Positions 52,028 to 61,094 of a stretch of DNA of 64,000 bases are shown piece by piece. Numbering within the stretch: position 1 is the stretch's first letter; each line of letters starts with the position of its first letter. Location: contig JAQSYP010000002.1 in NCBI GenBank assembly GCA_029256085.1, positions 186,001-250,000 on the forward strand, in the 5' to 3' direction. A model generated the notes under the pieces. It was not told where the DNA came from. It saw nothing but the letters and a program-made list of their open reading frames with translations, and made no database searches. Source of the DNA: Caryophanales bacterium (lineage in GTDB: Bacteria > Bacillota > Bacilli > CAJFEE01). Position numbers and translations under genes: made by a program.

Positions 52028-52513
52028 TTAAGGATTAATACCTTCTTTATAACCCATTTCCATTCTCATCCAAGTTATTTCATTAACTCGATCATTCTCA
52101 TATTCAACAAACCCCATTTTTTTATAAAACTCAAACCCACTTCTAGTACTCGGAACATGTAAATAAGAAAAATTATGCCCCTTAGCGTAATTTAAAATAT
52201 GTTTAAGCAAAAACTTTCCTAGCCCTTTTCTATGTCTCATATATGTTACAAAAAAATTATTCAAACAATATTTCGGTTCTTCTAAACTTCCAAAATTCGC
52301 AATAGAACATGTTGCGAGTACATCATTTTGCTCTTCTACAATAAAAATAGTTTTCCATCTCAACTGATTATGCCAACTATCAATTGTATTATATAGTTTA
52401 TATTCTTCTAGGATTTTCTTTGAATGGTACCTATTCATTACAAAATTATAATTATCATTTAGAATTTTAATAACTTTATCAATATCTTCTGACTGCATCT
52501 CTCTTATTTTCAT
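52028..52513 (-). CDS. GNAT acetyltransferase
   Basis: A 161-aa acetyltransferase with the acetyl-CoA binding region YMRHRKGLGKFLLKHILNYAK and the closing SGFEFYKKMGFVEYENDR. The substrate is unknown. The ATG at 52513 has AAGGGTGA five bases upstream; the GTG at 52522 is in the RBS. It is a lone gene. The AT-rich region downstream (51844-52027) holds a weak inverted repeat tagtag/ctacta but no convincing terminator. Confidence 0.87.
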   Translation of the reverse strand: MKIREMQSEDIDKVIKILNDNYNFVMNRYHSKKILEEYKLYNTIDSWHNQLRWKTIFIVEEQNDVLATCSIANFGSLEEPKYCLNNFFVTYMRHRKGLGKFLLKHILNYAKGHNFSYLHVPSTRSGFEFYKKMGFVEYENDRVNEITWMRMEMGYKEGINP

Positions 52514-52707
52514 ATTGGTCACCCTTAAACGAGAAATAGAAACAACTCAAAACTAGTCATGTTGTACTATTCTGTATAAATATATAAAGTTTTATAGAAA
52601 TTTATGTAAGCTATAAGTACTAACTATTAAATTTGCTTTTATATTTAAAGGCTAATAGGCTGTACATAGCTAACTTAATTATTCCTTGAAAAATATTTTT
52701 ATAAACA

Positions 52708-52736
52708 TGCAGTGTTTTTTTATTATTGTGCGTCTA
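52708..52736 (+). promoter_or_regulatory. Candidate autoregulated ECF promoter
   Basis: TGCAGT (52708-52713), 17-bp T-rich spacer, CGTCTA (52731-52736). The layout resembles ECF promoters (TGMAAC, 16-17 bp, CGTC) and stands 31 bp before the sigma start codon. Confidence 0.5.
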
Positions 52737-52766
52737 AGTTAATATAGAGAGATTGGTGGTGGAAAT

Positions 52767-53327
52767 GTGGAGACGGATGAACAGCTAATTAAAAGAATAC
52801 AAAATGGCGAAAAAGACGTTTTTCGTACTCTAATTGTTCGCTATCAGACTAAGGTGTATGCGGTTGCCCTTAAAGTATCTTGCAATACTAAGGATGCTGA
52901 GGATATTACTCAAGAAGTTTTTCTTCAATTATATCGTTCACTATCACAATTTAAAGGCGAGTCCACATTTTCAACATGGATCTATAAAATCGCTATGAGT
53001 AAAGCCCTCGACTATAAAAGAAAACAAAATAGAACAATCCAACATCATAATGAAGAAATGTTGGTTCAAATTCCAAATACAATTTCACCAGAAATAATCT
53101 TACTTGAAAAAGAAGATAAGGAACTTGCATACGGTAATATCGATAACCTTCCACCCCCGTATCAGGAAGTGGTCAAATTATATTACTTTAATGAACTTTC
53201 TTATCAGGAAATTGCAGACAAATTGGATATTGCTGTTAAAACTGTTGAATCACGTTTATATAGGTCAAAACAAATTATACGGAAAAATAGAAAGGAGAGT
53301 ACATATGAAGCATATAACGGACGATGA
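52767..53327 (+). CDS. ECF-family RNA polymerase sigma factor
   Basis: A 186-aa sigma factor with sigma2 (DEQLIKRIQNGEKDVFRTLI, DAEDITQEVFLQLYRS, FSTWIYKIAMSKALD) and sigma4 (LPPPYQEVVKLYYFNELSYQ, IADKLDIAVKTVESRLYRSK). The GTG at 52767 follows GGTGGTGGA. The overlapping ATG two bases upstream leads to an early stop and is not used. It heads a four-gene operon and is followed, with 23-bp overlap, by a zinc-type anti-sigma gene. It probably responds to envelope stress. Confidence 0.95.
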   Translation: METDEQLIKRIQNGEKDVFRTLIVRYQTKVYAVALKVSCNTKDAEDITQEVFLQLYRSLSQFKGESTFSTWIYKIAMSKALDYKRKQNRTIQHHNEEMLVQIPNTISPEIILLEKEDKELAYGNIDNLPPPYQEVVKLYYFNELSYQEIADKLDIAVKTVESRLYRSKQIIRKNRKESTYEAYNGR

Positions 53328-53766
53328 AATTTTAGCTTACATAAATTTCGAACTTTCAGATGATATGAATTCAAACGTAGAAAACCATTTAGCTATATGT
53401 GGATTATGTAGAAGTCAGGTTACTTTTTTACAAGAACTAACTAATGAGTGGGAGAACCCCTCGACTAATAGTGATACTAACTTAGCTGATATTATAATGG
53501 AGCAATTAAGTGAAACTGAACTTAAGAAACTTACTAACTCTAATAGTAGTAATATTAAATATTTACACTTTGTACTTGCAGCTGCTGCAACTATTATTTT
53601 TTCACAGTTGGATGTAATTGACCACATAATTACTACTTCTAACACAGCAGTAGGCTATTCTTCAAAAACAGTGTACAAAACAAGTAGTTCGATAGAAAAA
53701 GGGCTATTATACTTAGAAAATTTTTCAATTAAACTACAATTTAAAAATGGAGGAGAATCAAAATGA
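53305..53766 (+). CDS. Zinc-finger anti-sigma factor
   Basis: A 153-aa protein. The cytoplasmic N-terminus carries the ZAS signature HLAICGLC (H-x3-C-x2-C). A single TM helix (LHFVLAAAATIIFSQLDV) follows, and a short outer part of about 50 residues. Zinc anti-sigma factors sequester the cognate ECF sigma. The start is the ATG at 53305, with AAAGGAG six bases upstream, inside the end of the sigma gene. A longer frame from 53104 is only read-through of the sigma gene. It overlaps the next gene by ATGA. Confidence 0.9.
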   Translation: MKHITDDEILAYINFELSDDMNSNVENHLAICGLCRSQVTFLQELTNEWENPSTNSDTNLADIIMEQLSETELKKLTNSNSSNIKYLHFVLAAAATIIFSQLDVIDHIITTSNTAVGYSSKTVYKTSSSIEKGLLYLENFSIKLQFKNGGESK

Positions 53767-54227
53767 GAAAACCTGGAAGATGGATCTACATATTATCATT
53801 TTTACCTGGCTTAGGACATTTTTATTTAGGGCTTATGAATCGTGGATTGCAGTTAATGCTTTTATTTTTCGGAGGAATTTTATTCTCAGAACAAGCATTT
53901 GAAGAATTGCAATTCTTATTACCTGTAATTGTCTTTTATAGCTATTTTGATGCACTTAGCAATTACCGTTCTATACTGGAAACTGGTGGAAGAAATGATG
54001 AACTTCTTTTCGAATGGGGTGTTTTTAAAGGTAAGGAATTTGTTATTGGGTGGGGACTTGTTTTGTTAGGTGTTTTTTCAGTATTAAGCTTATCTCAAGA
54101 TCTAATTGCCACATATCTATCTTCATATATTCCACATCAGTTTCTTGAAAGAGTGGTTTTAGCTATTATATTTATTGCTGGTGGTATTAAGCTGCTTCGT
54201 GGCGAAAAGAAAAAGGAGGCAGCGTGA
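53763..54227 (+). CDS. Membrane protein of the ECF operon, TM2-like
   Basis: A 154-aa protein with about four TM helices. It opens with RWIYILSFLPGLGHFYLG, which resembles the TM2-domain pattern. Its last residues are a basic tail (GEKKKEAA). Function is unknown. It overlaps both neighbours and so belongs to the ECF operon; it may shape the membrane response. Confidence 0.78.
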   Translation: MRKPGRWIYILSFLPGLGHFYLGLMNRGLQLMLLFFGGILFSEQAFEELQFLLPVIVFYSYFDALSNYRSILETGGRNDELLFEWGVFKGKEFVIGWGLVLLGVFSVLSLSQDLIATYLSSYIPHQFLERVVLAIIFIAGGIKLLRGEKKKEAA

Positions 54228-55216
54228 TGAGATATTGGAAGGTCGGTGCCCTAACAGGCGGAATATTATTAATTGCGATCGGATTACTATGGTTATTACA
54301 AGACTTTCTACCATATTCTTTTGCAGGTTTATTATTATATTCTTGGCCTTTTATATGTATATTCCTCGGGATTGAAATGATTGTGTTTCACTATCGAAGT
54401 AAGGATCATAAGCTTTCAGTTCATTGGTTTAGTATTATCTTATTAGTTGTTGTCGGCGTACTTTCATTTGGTTTTTACGCAGGAAAGACATCGATTGAGG
54501 CACTTGGTTTTAGCTTCCATACCACTACCTATGAGGTTGATGAAATTTATTCAATTTCTAAACCTGTAAACGAAATAGTTATAACGTTACCTGATGAAGA
54601 TATTTATATAAATGGAACTGATGAAGAGGCTATTGATGTTAGTGGTACACTTGGGGCTAATATTAAAAATGAAGAAGCCCTTAAAGAAAAAGTAGATGAA
54701 AATTTCACTATAAAACAAGTAGGAAATAAAGTTTATATTGAAATGATGCAGTCAGACTTTGAGTTAAATGATGCAACAGATATTAGAGGACGTCTGAGCA
54801 TATCCCTACCGAAAAACGTTAATTTAAATATTCAAGAAGCTAAATCAATTAATATCGATAATGTTACTGGAACAGCTTATTTGCGAAAAGCTTATGGTGA
54901 TATTGCAGTAACAAACCTGAAAGGCAAGTTAGTAGCTAAGACAAATGACGGAAATATTTTAATATCTAACAGTTATTTGCTAGGAGGCTCAAAAGTTGAA
55001 ACAGGTTATGGGCATATAACACTAGACTTAACAAAGGAACAATCAGCATTTTTAGATGCATATACAAAATCTGGCGAATTCGTTGGGAATGTAGACTGGA
55101 AAAAGACTGCTGCTGCAAGTGAAAATGAACGTAAACGTGCAACGACACAATTAGGAAAAGATACTTTAGCAGTGATGCTCTCATCAGTAGGTGGAGACAT
55201 TTCTGTAAACAAATAA
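54227..55216 (+). CDS. LiaF/DUF4097-like membrane protein of the ECF operon
   Basis: A 329-aa protein. The N-terminal helices (GGILLIAIGLLWLLQDFLPY, LYSWPFICIFLGIEMIV) resemble LiaI/LiaF-type modules, and the C-terminal 200 residues form a DUF4097-like beta-helix (ISLPKNVNLNIQEAKSINID, GDIAVTNLKGKLVAKTNDG). Such proteins control envelope-stress responses or form surface assemblies. The ATG at 54227 shares bases with the stop of the preceding gene and has AGGAGG seven bases upstream. Last gene of the operon. Confidence 0.8.
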   Translation: MRYWKVGALTGGILLIAIGLLWLLQDFLPYSFAGLLLYSWPFICIFLGIEMIVFHYRSKDHKLSVHWFSIILLVVVGVLSFGFYAGKTSIEALGFSFHTTTYEVDEIYSISKPVNEIVITLPDEDIYINGTDEEAIDVSGTLGANIKNEEALKEKVDENFTIKQVGNKVYIEMMQSDFELNDATDIRGRLSISLPKNVNLNIQEAKSINIDNVTGTAYLRKAYGDIAVTNLKGKLVAKTNDGNILISNSYLLGGSKVETGYGHITLDLTKEQSAFLDAYTKSGEFVGNVDWKKTAAASENERKRATTQLGKDTLAVMLSSVGGDISVNK

Positions 55217-55231
55217 AATAATTTTTCATAT

Positions 55232-55266
55232 AAAAGGGATTCCGAGTACTTTCCGGAATCCCTTTT
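55232..55266. terminator. Bidirectional terminator between ECF operon and EmrE-like gene
   Basis: A perfect 12-bp stem aaagggattccg/cggaatcccttt with T tracts on both strands. Confidence 0.88.
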
Positions 55267-55267
55267 G

Positions 55268-56197
55268 TTACGCCGATATTGTTTGCTCTCGACTTTGATC
55301 TTCTTTGTGTGAGTAATAACTGTGTAGTATCATTCCGATAATTATGATACCCATCCCAATCCAAGCTTGACTAGAAGGAACAGCTACTGATAAGAAAATA
55401 ATCTCTCCAATTAATGCAAATGGTACTTCTAAAGACTGGGTTGCTTCAATTGCACCGAGCTTTTGCATGTTACCCCTTACCATATCAGTTGCCTTAAAGA
55501 AAAGGATAGTTGCGATTACACCCGAATTTACTGCTACTAGTATTGATTGCGTAACTTGAGAATTACTAGGAAGTCCCGTCTCCCAGAGTCCATAAATTGA
55601 AATGATAATCCAAAAAGGCATACTTGCAATTGTCATACCTAGTACACGTTGATATGCATCTAGTCTTCCATCACATACTTCCATCATTTTACGATTGCCA
55701 AGTGGATACATAAATGTAGCAATTATAACAGGTACAGTACCTAAAATTAACTCTTTTGTTGTAATGCTATTTGCATGTTCTAACTGCATTAAAGCAATAC
55801 CTACAAGAATCAACATAGACATCATTAGCCCTTTTATAGGTATTTTTTGAGAAAAAAGTGGTACTAAGAGAGTACCTGATATTATTGTAATTTGCCATGT
55901 ACCTGCAATTAACCAACCCGGAGAATAAACTATTGAGAAGCATACAAGTGCATAAAAAATACCAAATCCGATTGTACTCCAAAGTAACCAAGTTTTAGGT
56001 CTTTCCATCATTACTTCCCATAGTTGCTTAAGGTTTTTTCTCCTGTATACGAGTAATAAAAGAAACGGTAGCATGAATAAGTAACGTAGTGAAGCGCTCC
56101 AAATCCAGCTCCCTCCAGATAATTCCATTGACCTATTAAGGATGAAGGTAAATGCGAAAAAAAACGACGAACATACCCCTATTAACAATGGACGCAA
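55268..56197 (-). CDS. DMT-superfamily transporter, multidrug-resistance/EmrE-like family
   Basis: A 309-aa protein with ten TM helices. It has the opening PLLIGVCSSFFFAFTFILNR, SGGSWIWSASLRYLFMLPF and GVIATILFFKATDMVRG. This is a long DMT member of the family named multidrug resistance efflux, whose substrates are not established. The TTG at 56197 lies nine bases after GGGAG; the TTG at 56206 is too close to that RBS. Confidence 0.83.
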   Translation of the reverse strand: MRPLLIGVCSSFFFAFTFILNRSMELSGGSWIWSASLRYLFMLPFLLLLVYRRKNLKQLWEVMMERPKTWLLWSTIGFGIFYALVCFSIVYSPGWLIAGTWQITIISGTLLVPLFSQKIPIKGLMMSMLILVGIALMQLEHANSITTKELILGTVPVIIATFMYPLGNRKMMEVCDGRLDAYQRVLGMTIASMPFWIIISIYGLWETGLPSNSQVTQSILVAVNSGVIATILFFKATDMVRGNMQKLGAIEATQSLEVPFALIGEIIFLSVAVPSSQAWIGMGIIIIGMILHSYYSHKEDQSREQTISA

Positions 56198-56226
56198 ACT
56201 TACCAACTCCCTTTTTACTAAATTAA

Positions 56227-56949
56227 TTATACTAATCTATCGAAAAATTCTTTTGCAGCAGTTACAAAGTTTTCAATACTCGGCTCAAAAATGTTATGAC
56301 CTGACTCTTGAAAAGTTACAACCTCACAATTTGTTAGTAATTCTAGGTATCTATTACTATCTCTTTCTGATAACAAACCATTTTGTGCGCCTCTAATTAC
56401 TAAGACTGGAATTTCTAATTGAGGCAGTTCATCCCAGAATTCCACTAATTCTGATTCACGTTGTAATCCAATCAAGGCATGTTGCTTCATTCTTTCAGTT
56501 AAGGGTTTTCCACGCCACGGTGGCTGTGATGAAAACACCTCAACCCATTCAGGTGATAAATACGATTGGTAAGCTCCATAATCTCCAAGTATTAGGCCTT
56601 CTACTTTATGTAAATTCCTAAGTGTAAAACCAAGAGAATACGATACACCTCTAGAAAATCCTAGCATTATACATTTCTCTAATCCTATAAAGTTTACTAC
56701 AGATTCGATATCTGATATATGATCTAGGAGAGTATACCCTGTTTCAGGGGCATCAGTCTTTCCCCTTCCTCTTAGGGTTATGGCTATACAACGCCTATCA
56801 CTAAATTTTCCCATTATATCAATATAGTCATCTGCTGATTCGGACAGTCCTGGAACAATAACAAATGGTAATTTACTAGACTCTTTTTCATTATCTAGAT
56901 AATGTATAGCAACACCACTATTATTAATAAATTTCTCGTTAAAAATCAC
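56227..56949 (-). CDS. Alpha/beta hydrolase
   Basis: A 240-aa alpha/beta-hydrolase. The nucleophile elbow is GFSRGV with S99; the His is in ESGHNIFEP near residue 219; an Asp/Glu acid lies between (candidates DYGAY or RGAQNG). An oxyanion segment VPGLSESADDY follows strand 3. The substrate is unknown. The start is GTG at 56949 with GGAG eight bases upstream. Confidence 0.88.
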   Translation of the reverse strand: MIFNEKFINNSGVAIHYLDNEKESSKLPFVIVPGLSESADDYIDIMGKFSDRRCIAITLRGRGKTDAPETGYTLLDHISDIESVVNFIGLEKCIMLGFSRGVSYSLGFTLRNLHKVEGLILGDYGAYQSYLSPEWVEVFSSQPPWRGKPLTERMKQHALIGLQRESELVEFWDELPQLEIPVLVIRGAQNGLLSERDSNRYLELLTNCEVVTFQESGHNIFEPSIENFVTAAKEFFDRLV

Positions 56950-57050
56950 GTTATTAGCTCCTTTTTTTCAAAAGTTATATTTTATATTTAATCATATTTT
57001 TATCAACGTTTACACTTTAATTTTTAAAATTTCAAATTTTCTAAAATTAA

Positions 57051-57108
57051 TATTCAAATTATTATTTGAATAAAAATCATTGAACATTTTAAAAAAATAT
57101 TATATATA
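57051..57108 (+). promoter_or_regulatory. Promoter with ArsR/CzrA-type inverted repeat before czcD
   Basis: TATTCAAAT (57051-57059) and ATTTGAATA (57064-57072) form a perfect 9-4-9 inverted repeat like sites of the ArsR/SmtB/CadC metalloregulators. It lies just upstream of -35 TTGAAC (57080-57085), 17-bp spacer, -10 TATATA (57103-57108). Confidence 0.65.
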
Positions 57109-57138
57109 ATATATGACTTAATAATTGGGGGGAGTTTA

Positions 57139-58083
57139 ATGGGGCACGGTCATCATCATCATCATCATGGACATGACCATTCACATAGTTTTGAAGAAGT
57201 TAGATCTGGGAATAAAAAGGGGCTTTTATTAGCATTAATAATTACTTCATCTATTATGATTTTAGAATTCGTCGGCGGGCTTATAACAAATAGTTTAGCG
57301 CTTCTATCCGATTCTGGGCATATGCTAAGTGATTCGGCATCTTTATTTCTAAGCATGGTAGCTATTTGGTTTGCCGCAAGACCAGCTACTTCCGTAAAAA
57401 CGTATGGATACTATCGTTTTGAAATCCTTGCAGCTTTATTAAATGGGGTTCTACTGTTTATAGTATCGGGAATTATATTTAAGGAAGCTTACGCTAGAAT
57501 AATAGAGCCACCGGAAGTAAGTAGTGGACCAATGATGATAATTGCATTAGTTGGCCTTTTTGCCAATTTACTTAGCGCATACGCTCTGCTTAGAAAAGGC
57601 GATGTTAAAAATAACGTAAACTTGAGAAGTGCCTATCTTCATGTTTTGAGTGATGCTCTAGGTTCACTTGGCGCGATATTTGCTGGAATTATCATGTATT
57701 ATACATCGTGGTATTATGCAGACCCAATAATTTCAATATTAGTTGCAATTTTAATTTTAAAAGGTGCATGGGGAGTAATTGTACATTCTGTAAATATTTT
57801 AATGGAAGGTACCCCAGAATCTATTTGTAGAGATGAAGTGGCAAGTAGCTTGAAATCGTTATCTGGTGTTCATGATATTCACGATTTGCACATATGGACA
57901 ATAACATCTGGATTAAATTCCTTAAGCTGCCATATTGTAATTAACGACGATGCAGATGCACAAGTCGTATTACAAAACGCTATTAATCTAGCACATGATA
58001 AGTTTCATATCGAACATACAACATTTCAGATTGAAACATCTAAAATAACTCATAGTACTCAAACCACGTGTCAAAACGCTTAG
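57139..58083 (+). CDS. czcD: Cation diffusion facilitator (Zn/Co/Cd exporter)
   Basis: A 314-aa metal exporter with a His-rich N-terminus (GHGHHHHHHGHDHSHSF), six TM helices and a cytoplasmic C-terminal domain (VHDIHDLHIWTITSGLNSLS, FHIEHTTFQIE). The transport-site H-x3-D motifs are SGHMLSDSA in TM2 and LHVLSDALG in TM5. Exports Zn(II) and related metals. It follows GGGGGG. An inverted repeat upstream suggests control by an ArsR-type sensor encoded elsewhere. Monocistronic. Confidence 0.95.
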   Translation: MGHGHHHHHHGHDHSHSFEEVRSGNKKGLLLALIITSSIMILEFVGGLITNSLALLSDSGHMLSDSASLFLSMVAIWFAARPATSVKTYGYYRFEILAALLNGVLLFIVSGIIFKEAYARIIEPPEVSSGPMMIIALVGLFANLLSAYALLRKGDVKNNVNLRSAYLHVLSDALGSLGAIFAGIIMYYTSWYYADPIISILVAILILKGAWGVIVHSVNILMEGTPESICRDEVASSLKSLSGVHDIHDLHIWTITSGLNSLSCHIVINDDADAQVVLQNAINLAHDKFHIEHTTFQIETSKITHSTQTTCQNA

Positions 58084-58110
58084 GTGTCATCAACCTAAGC
58101 GTTTAATTTT
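58075..58110 (+). terminator. Terminator of czcD
   Basis: A perfect 11-bp stem aacgcttaggt/acctaagcgtt overlapping the last codons, followed by a T-rich tract. Confidence 0.8.
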
Positions 58111-59116
58111 AACCATTATAATTTGAAACATTATGCCTTTTACATCCAAAAAGATAACAATTAATTACTGTACTAGGTACAAAATTCAGTTCTGGTCTAT
58201 GGCCATCTTGAATTTTAGCAAGAATTTCTTGATACTTTGCAATTTCCGCTCTTAATTCATAAATATACTCTAGTCTTTCATGAGGAATCCAATAATCATC
58301 GTCATCATCAATAATCATATTTATTTCTTTTTCAACTGATTTTATAACCTTCTCGAAACAATCATCCTGTAATTCAAACTGACCGGTTACTTGTAACGAA
58401 TACAAGTAGCGCGAAACCCAATCATATGAATACATGTATTGAGATGCTTTATAAATTTCAACAACCTTCTTATAATCACCAAGTTCATAATATATATCTG
58501 CTACTTCATGCTCAGCTATTTTAAAATCTTCCTTATGCCTCTTAATTATTTCCTCGGCAACTTCTTTTGCCTTAGAATTTTCACTTAGTTTTGCTAAACA
58601 ATAACCATAGTTTAAGAGTGGAGTTAAATTTCCAGAAATGCTAGCCTTATAAAAAAGCTCTTTTGCATTTTGAAAATCATCCTTTAGAAAGTAACAAACA
58701 CCTAAATTATTAAGTGTTTCTACAGTTGATTCAATATCAACAGCTTTTTTCAAAACAACGGAAGCATCATCAATTTGACCTAGATTTAAATAACATTCTC
58801 CTAATATCGTATATGGGTAATGTACATTTGAATTAAGGGTCAATGTCTTTTCTAAAATTTCTTTTGCTAAATTATCTGCAGGTTTACTTTCATAACTATC
58901 TACTGGTTCGCCAACAGAATAATAAAAAAAGCCTAAATTATTATAAGATTGGACTGATGGGTTGATATCAACAACTTTCTTGAAATAATTATGAGCCTTT
59001 TCCAACTCGTCCATCTCTAAATGTGCAATTGCCAAACTATTCATAACTGAGAAATCATTCGGATTAATTAATAATTTATTTTCCAAATCTTTAATTTCTT
59101 TGATAAAATCAATCAT
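58109..59116 (-). CDS. Tetratricopeptide-repeat protein
   Basis: A 335-aa cytoplasmic protein with about six TPR-like helical pairs (VMNSLAIAHLEMDELEKAHN, YTILGECYLNLGQIDDASVV, ETLNNLGVCYFLKDDFQNAK). The C-terminal part has an acidic run IIDDDDDYW and a Cys pair at the end. A scaffold or adaptor role is likely but its partner is unknown. RBS is AAGGAG. Confidence 0.87.
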   Translation of the reverse strand: MIDFIKEIKDLENKLLINPNDFSVMNSLAIAHLEMDELEKAHNYFKKVVDINPSVQSYNNLGFFYYSVGEPVDSYESKPADNLAKEILEKTLTLNSNVHYPYTILGECYLNLGQIDDASVVLKKAVDIESTVETLNNLGVCYFLKDDFQNAKELFYKASISGNLTPLLNYGYCLAKLSENSKAKEVAEEIIKRHKEDFKIAEHEVADIYYELGDYKKVVEIYKASQYMYSYDWVSRYLYSLQVTGQFELQDDCFEKVIKSVEKEINMIIDDDDDYWIPHERLEYIYELRAEIAKYQEILAKIQDGHRPELNFVPSTVINCYLFGCKRHNVSNYNG

Positions 59117-59215
59117 AATAGCTCCTTATCAATTCTTTTAATGTAAGTATAATATAATAATTTATTTCTTCCTAATTTTTGAACTGACAAAATTTATATA
59201 TTCCGAGGTGTGAAA

Positions 59216-60127
59216 ATGACCAAAAAACTAGCTTACATTTATATAATATTAGCTGCTATCCTCTGGGGGATCATTGGTCTTTTTGTTACGAATCTTTATA
59301 AACTTGGTTTCTCAGCTATGCAGATAGTAGCAATTAGAGCTATTACAGCATGTGCCTTTCTAGTTACTTATGCTCTCGTAAAGAATAGAAAACTCTTACT
59401 AATTAGAACTTCGGATATTAAATACTTTGTGGGCACTGGAATCATCAGTTTTGTTCTCTTTAATTTATGTTTATTTAATGCCATTAAAGAAACATCTATT
59501 TCTATAGCAACAATCCTTCTATATACTGCACCAGCGTTTGTTACTTTACTTTCATGGTTATTTTTGAAGGAATGTTTAACAATTCGTAAAATTTTTGCCC
59601 TTTCTATTACTCTAGTAGGAAGTGCACTAGTAGTTGGGGTTGCTTCAAGTAGTGACTCTAAAATATCTTTAATCGGCTTGGCACTCGGTGTCGGTTCGGG
59701 TTTTTTCTACGCGCTATATAGTATTTTCGGTAAATATGCATTAGTAAAGTCAAATTCGATTACGGTAACCATTTATACTTTCGTCTTTGCATCCTTGGCG
59801 ATATTGCCATTTATAGATTTTGAAATTCTGTCACTAATATCTAGTTTTGAGGCATGGATTAATGTGTTAGGGATTGGATTTTTTTCAACAGTTCTAGCAT
59901 TTACCCTTTATACCAAAGGTTTAGAAACGATTGAGTCTAGCCGTGCATCGATTATTGCTACAATTGAACCTGTTGTTGCATCAATTATAAGTTTTATAGT
60001 TTTTAATGAAACATTAAGCATTACACAATACATCGGTATTATATTAGTAATTACTGCTGTTTTACTTGTTCAAGAATCTACAAAAAAGAATTTATCAAAG
60101 GTTACTAATGAATCGCACGCTTCTTAA
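59216..60127 (+). CDS. EamA/DMT-family transporter
   Basis: A 303-aa protein with ten TM helices in two EamA repeats (AYIYIILAAILWGIIGLFVT at the start and SLIGLALGVGSGFFYALYSI near the middle). The end of repeat 2 has SRASIIATIEPVVASIISF. Exports or imports metabolites, not assignable. The ATG at 59216 follows GAGGTG. Its 3' end overlaps that of the convergent YitT-like gene by 23 bp. Confidence 0.87.
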   Translation: MTKKLAYIYIILAAILWGIIGLFVTNLYKLGFSAMQIVAIRAITACAFLVTYALVKNRKLLLIRTSDIKYFVGTGIISFVLFNLCLFNAIKETSISIATILLYTAPAFVTLLSWLFLKECLTIRKIFALSITLVGSALVVGVASSSDSKISLIGLALGVGSGFFYALYSIFGKYALVKSNSITVTIYTFVFASLAILPFIDFEILSLISSFEAWINVLGIGFFSTVLAFTLYTKGLETIESSRASIIATIEPVVASIISFIVFNETLSITQYIGIILVITAVLLVQESTKKNLSKVTNESHAS

Positions 60128-61010
60128 ATCTTCCTCCACGCACTTCATTTATGTCTGCAACAGCTAGAAATGCTGAGCTATCAATATCTTCAACGATGTT
60201 TTTTAGCTTAGCTTCTTCTAATCTAGTAACAATACAAAATATTACCTTTTTATCGTCCCCTGAATATGCACCCTCACCAATTAGGTAAGTAACACCTCGG
60301 CCAAGTCGTGCCATAATTGCTTCGCCAATCTCTTTATGTTTATCACTGATTATCCATGCCGATTTCGACTCATCTAATCCATCTATAACAACGTCAATAG
60401 TCTTGTAGGCAATAAAATAGGCTAGTAATGAATACATAGCTCGGTTCCATCCAAAAACAAAACCTCCAACACCAAAAATAAAAATATTAAAAAACATAAT
60501 AATCTCACCGACTGAAAATGGGAGCCTTTTATTTAATATGATTGCTAAAATTTCAGTTCCATCAAGTGAACCACCGTACCTAATTACTAAGCCAATGCCA
60601 GTTCCTAGTGTTATTCCTCCGAATACAGTTACTAATAGTAAATCCTCTGTAAATGCGGGTATTGGATGAAATATATTTGTAGCATACGAAAGAACAGTAA
60701 TCCCAAGTGCAGTAGATAGAGCAAATGTTTTTCCAATTTGTTTATACCCTATATAGAAGAAAGGTATATTTAAAATAAATATGAAAAGTCCCAGGTTTAT
60801 TTTAGTTAAATAGGATAATATTATAGAAATACCTACGATACCTCCATCCATTACGTTATTTGGGACTAGGAACATTTCAATACCTACCGCCATTAATACT
60901 GCTCCTAAAGCAATAAAAAAGGATCGTTTAAGTAAGATAACTTTGTTTAATTTTTTATGATAATTAATTTGTTCATGAACTTGCCGTGCTACTTTTTCTG
61001 AGCCTACCAA
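60105..61010 (-). CDS. YitT-family membrane protein (DUF161/DUF2179)
   Basis: A 301-aa protein. The first 200 residues form five to six TM helices (VPNNVMDGGIVGISIILSYL, GTGIGLVIRYGGSLDGTEIL). The C-terminal DUF2179 domain (VTYLIGEGAYSGDDKKVIFC, LEEAKLKNIVEDIDSSAFLA) follows. Function is not established. The start is TTG at 61010 with AAAGGGGG seven bases upstream. It overlaps the convergent EamA gene. Confidence 0.92.
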   Translation of the reverse strand: MVGSEKVARQVHEQINYHKKLNKVILLKRSFFIALGAVLMAVGIEMFLVPNNVMDGGIVGISIILSYLTKINLGLFIFILNIPFFYIGYKQIGKTFALSTALGITVLSYATNIFHPIPAFTEDLLLVTVFGGITLGTGIGLVIRYGGSLDGTEILAIILNKRLPFSVGEIIMFFNIFIFGVGGFVFGWNRAMYSLLAYFIAYKTIDVVIDGLDESKSAWIISDKHKEIGEAIMARLGRGVTYLIGEGAYSGDDKKVIFCIVTRLEEAKLKNIVEDIDSSAFLAVADINEVRGGRFKKRAIH

Positions 61011-61054
61011 TTAAGTTCCCCCTTTAACACCTTTTATTTAGAGAATATTAAGCC

Positions 61055-61089
61055 AAAAAAAATACAGAACCCATAATTGGTTCTGTATT
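61055..61089 (-). terminator. Terminator of the diheme cytochrome gene
   Basis: A perfect 11-bp stem aatacagaacc/ggttctgtatt with T-run on the minus strand. Confidence 0.9.
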
Positions 61090-61094
61090 TAAGC

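Noticed and set aside
53104-53304. N-terminal extension of the anti-sigma ORF
   Set aside because: This stretch is an alternative frame of the sigma gene. The real start at 53305 has a good RBS and gives the ZAS domain at the expected position.
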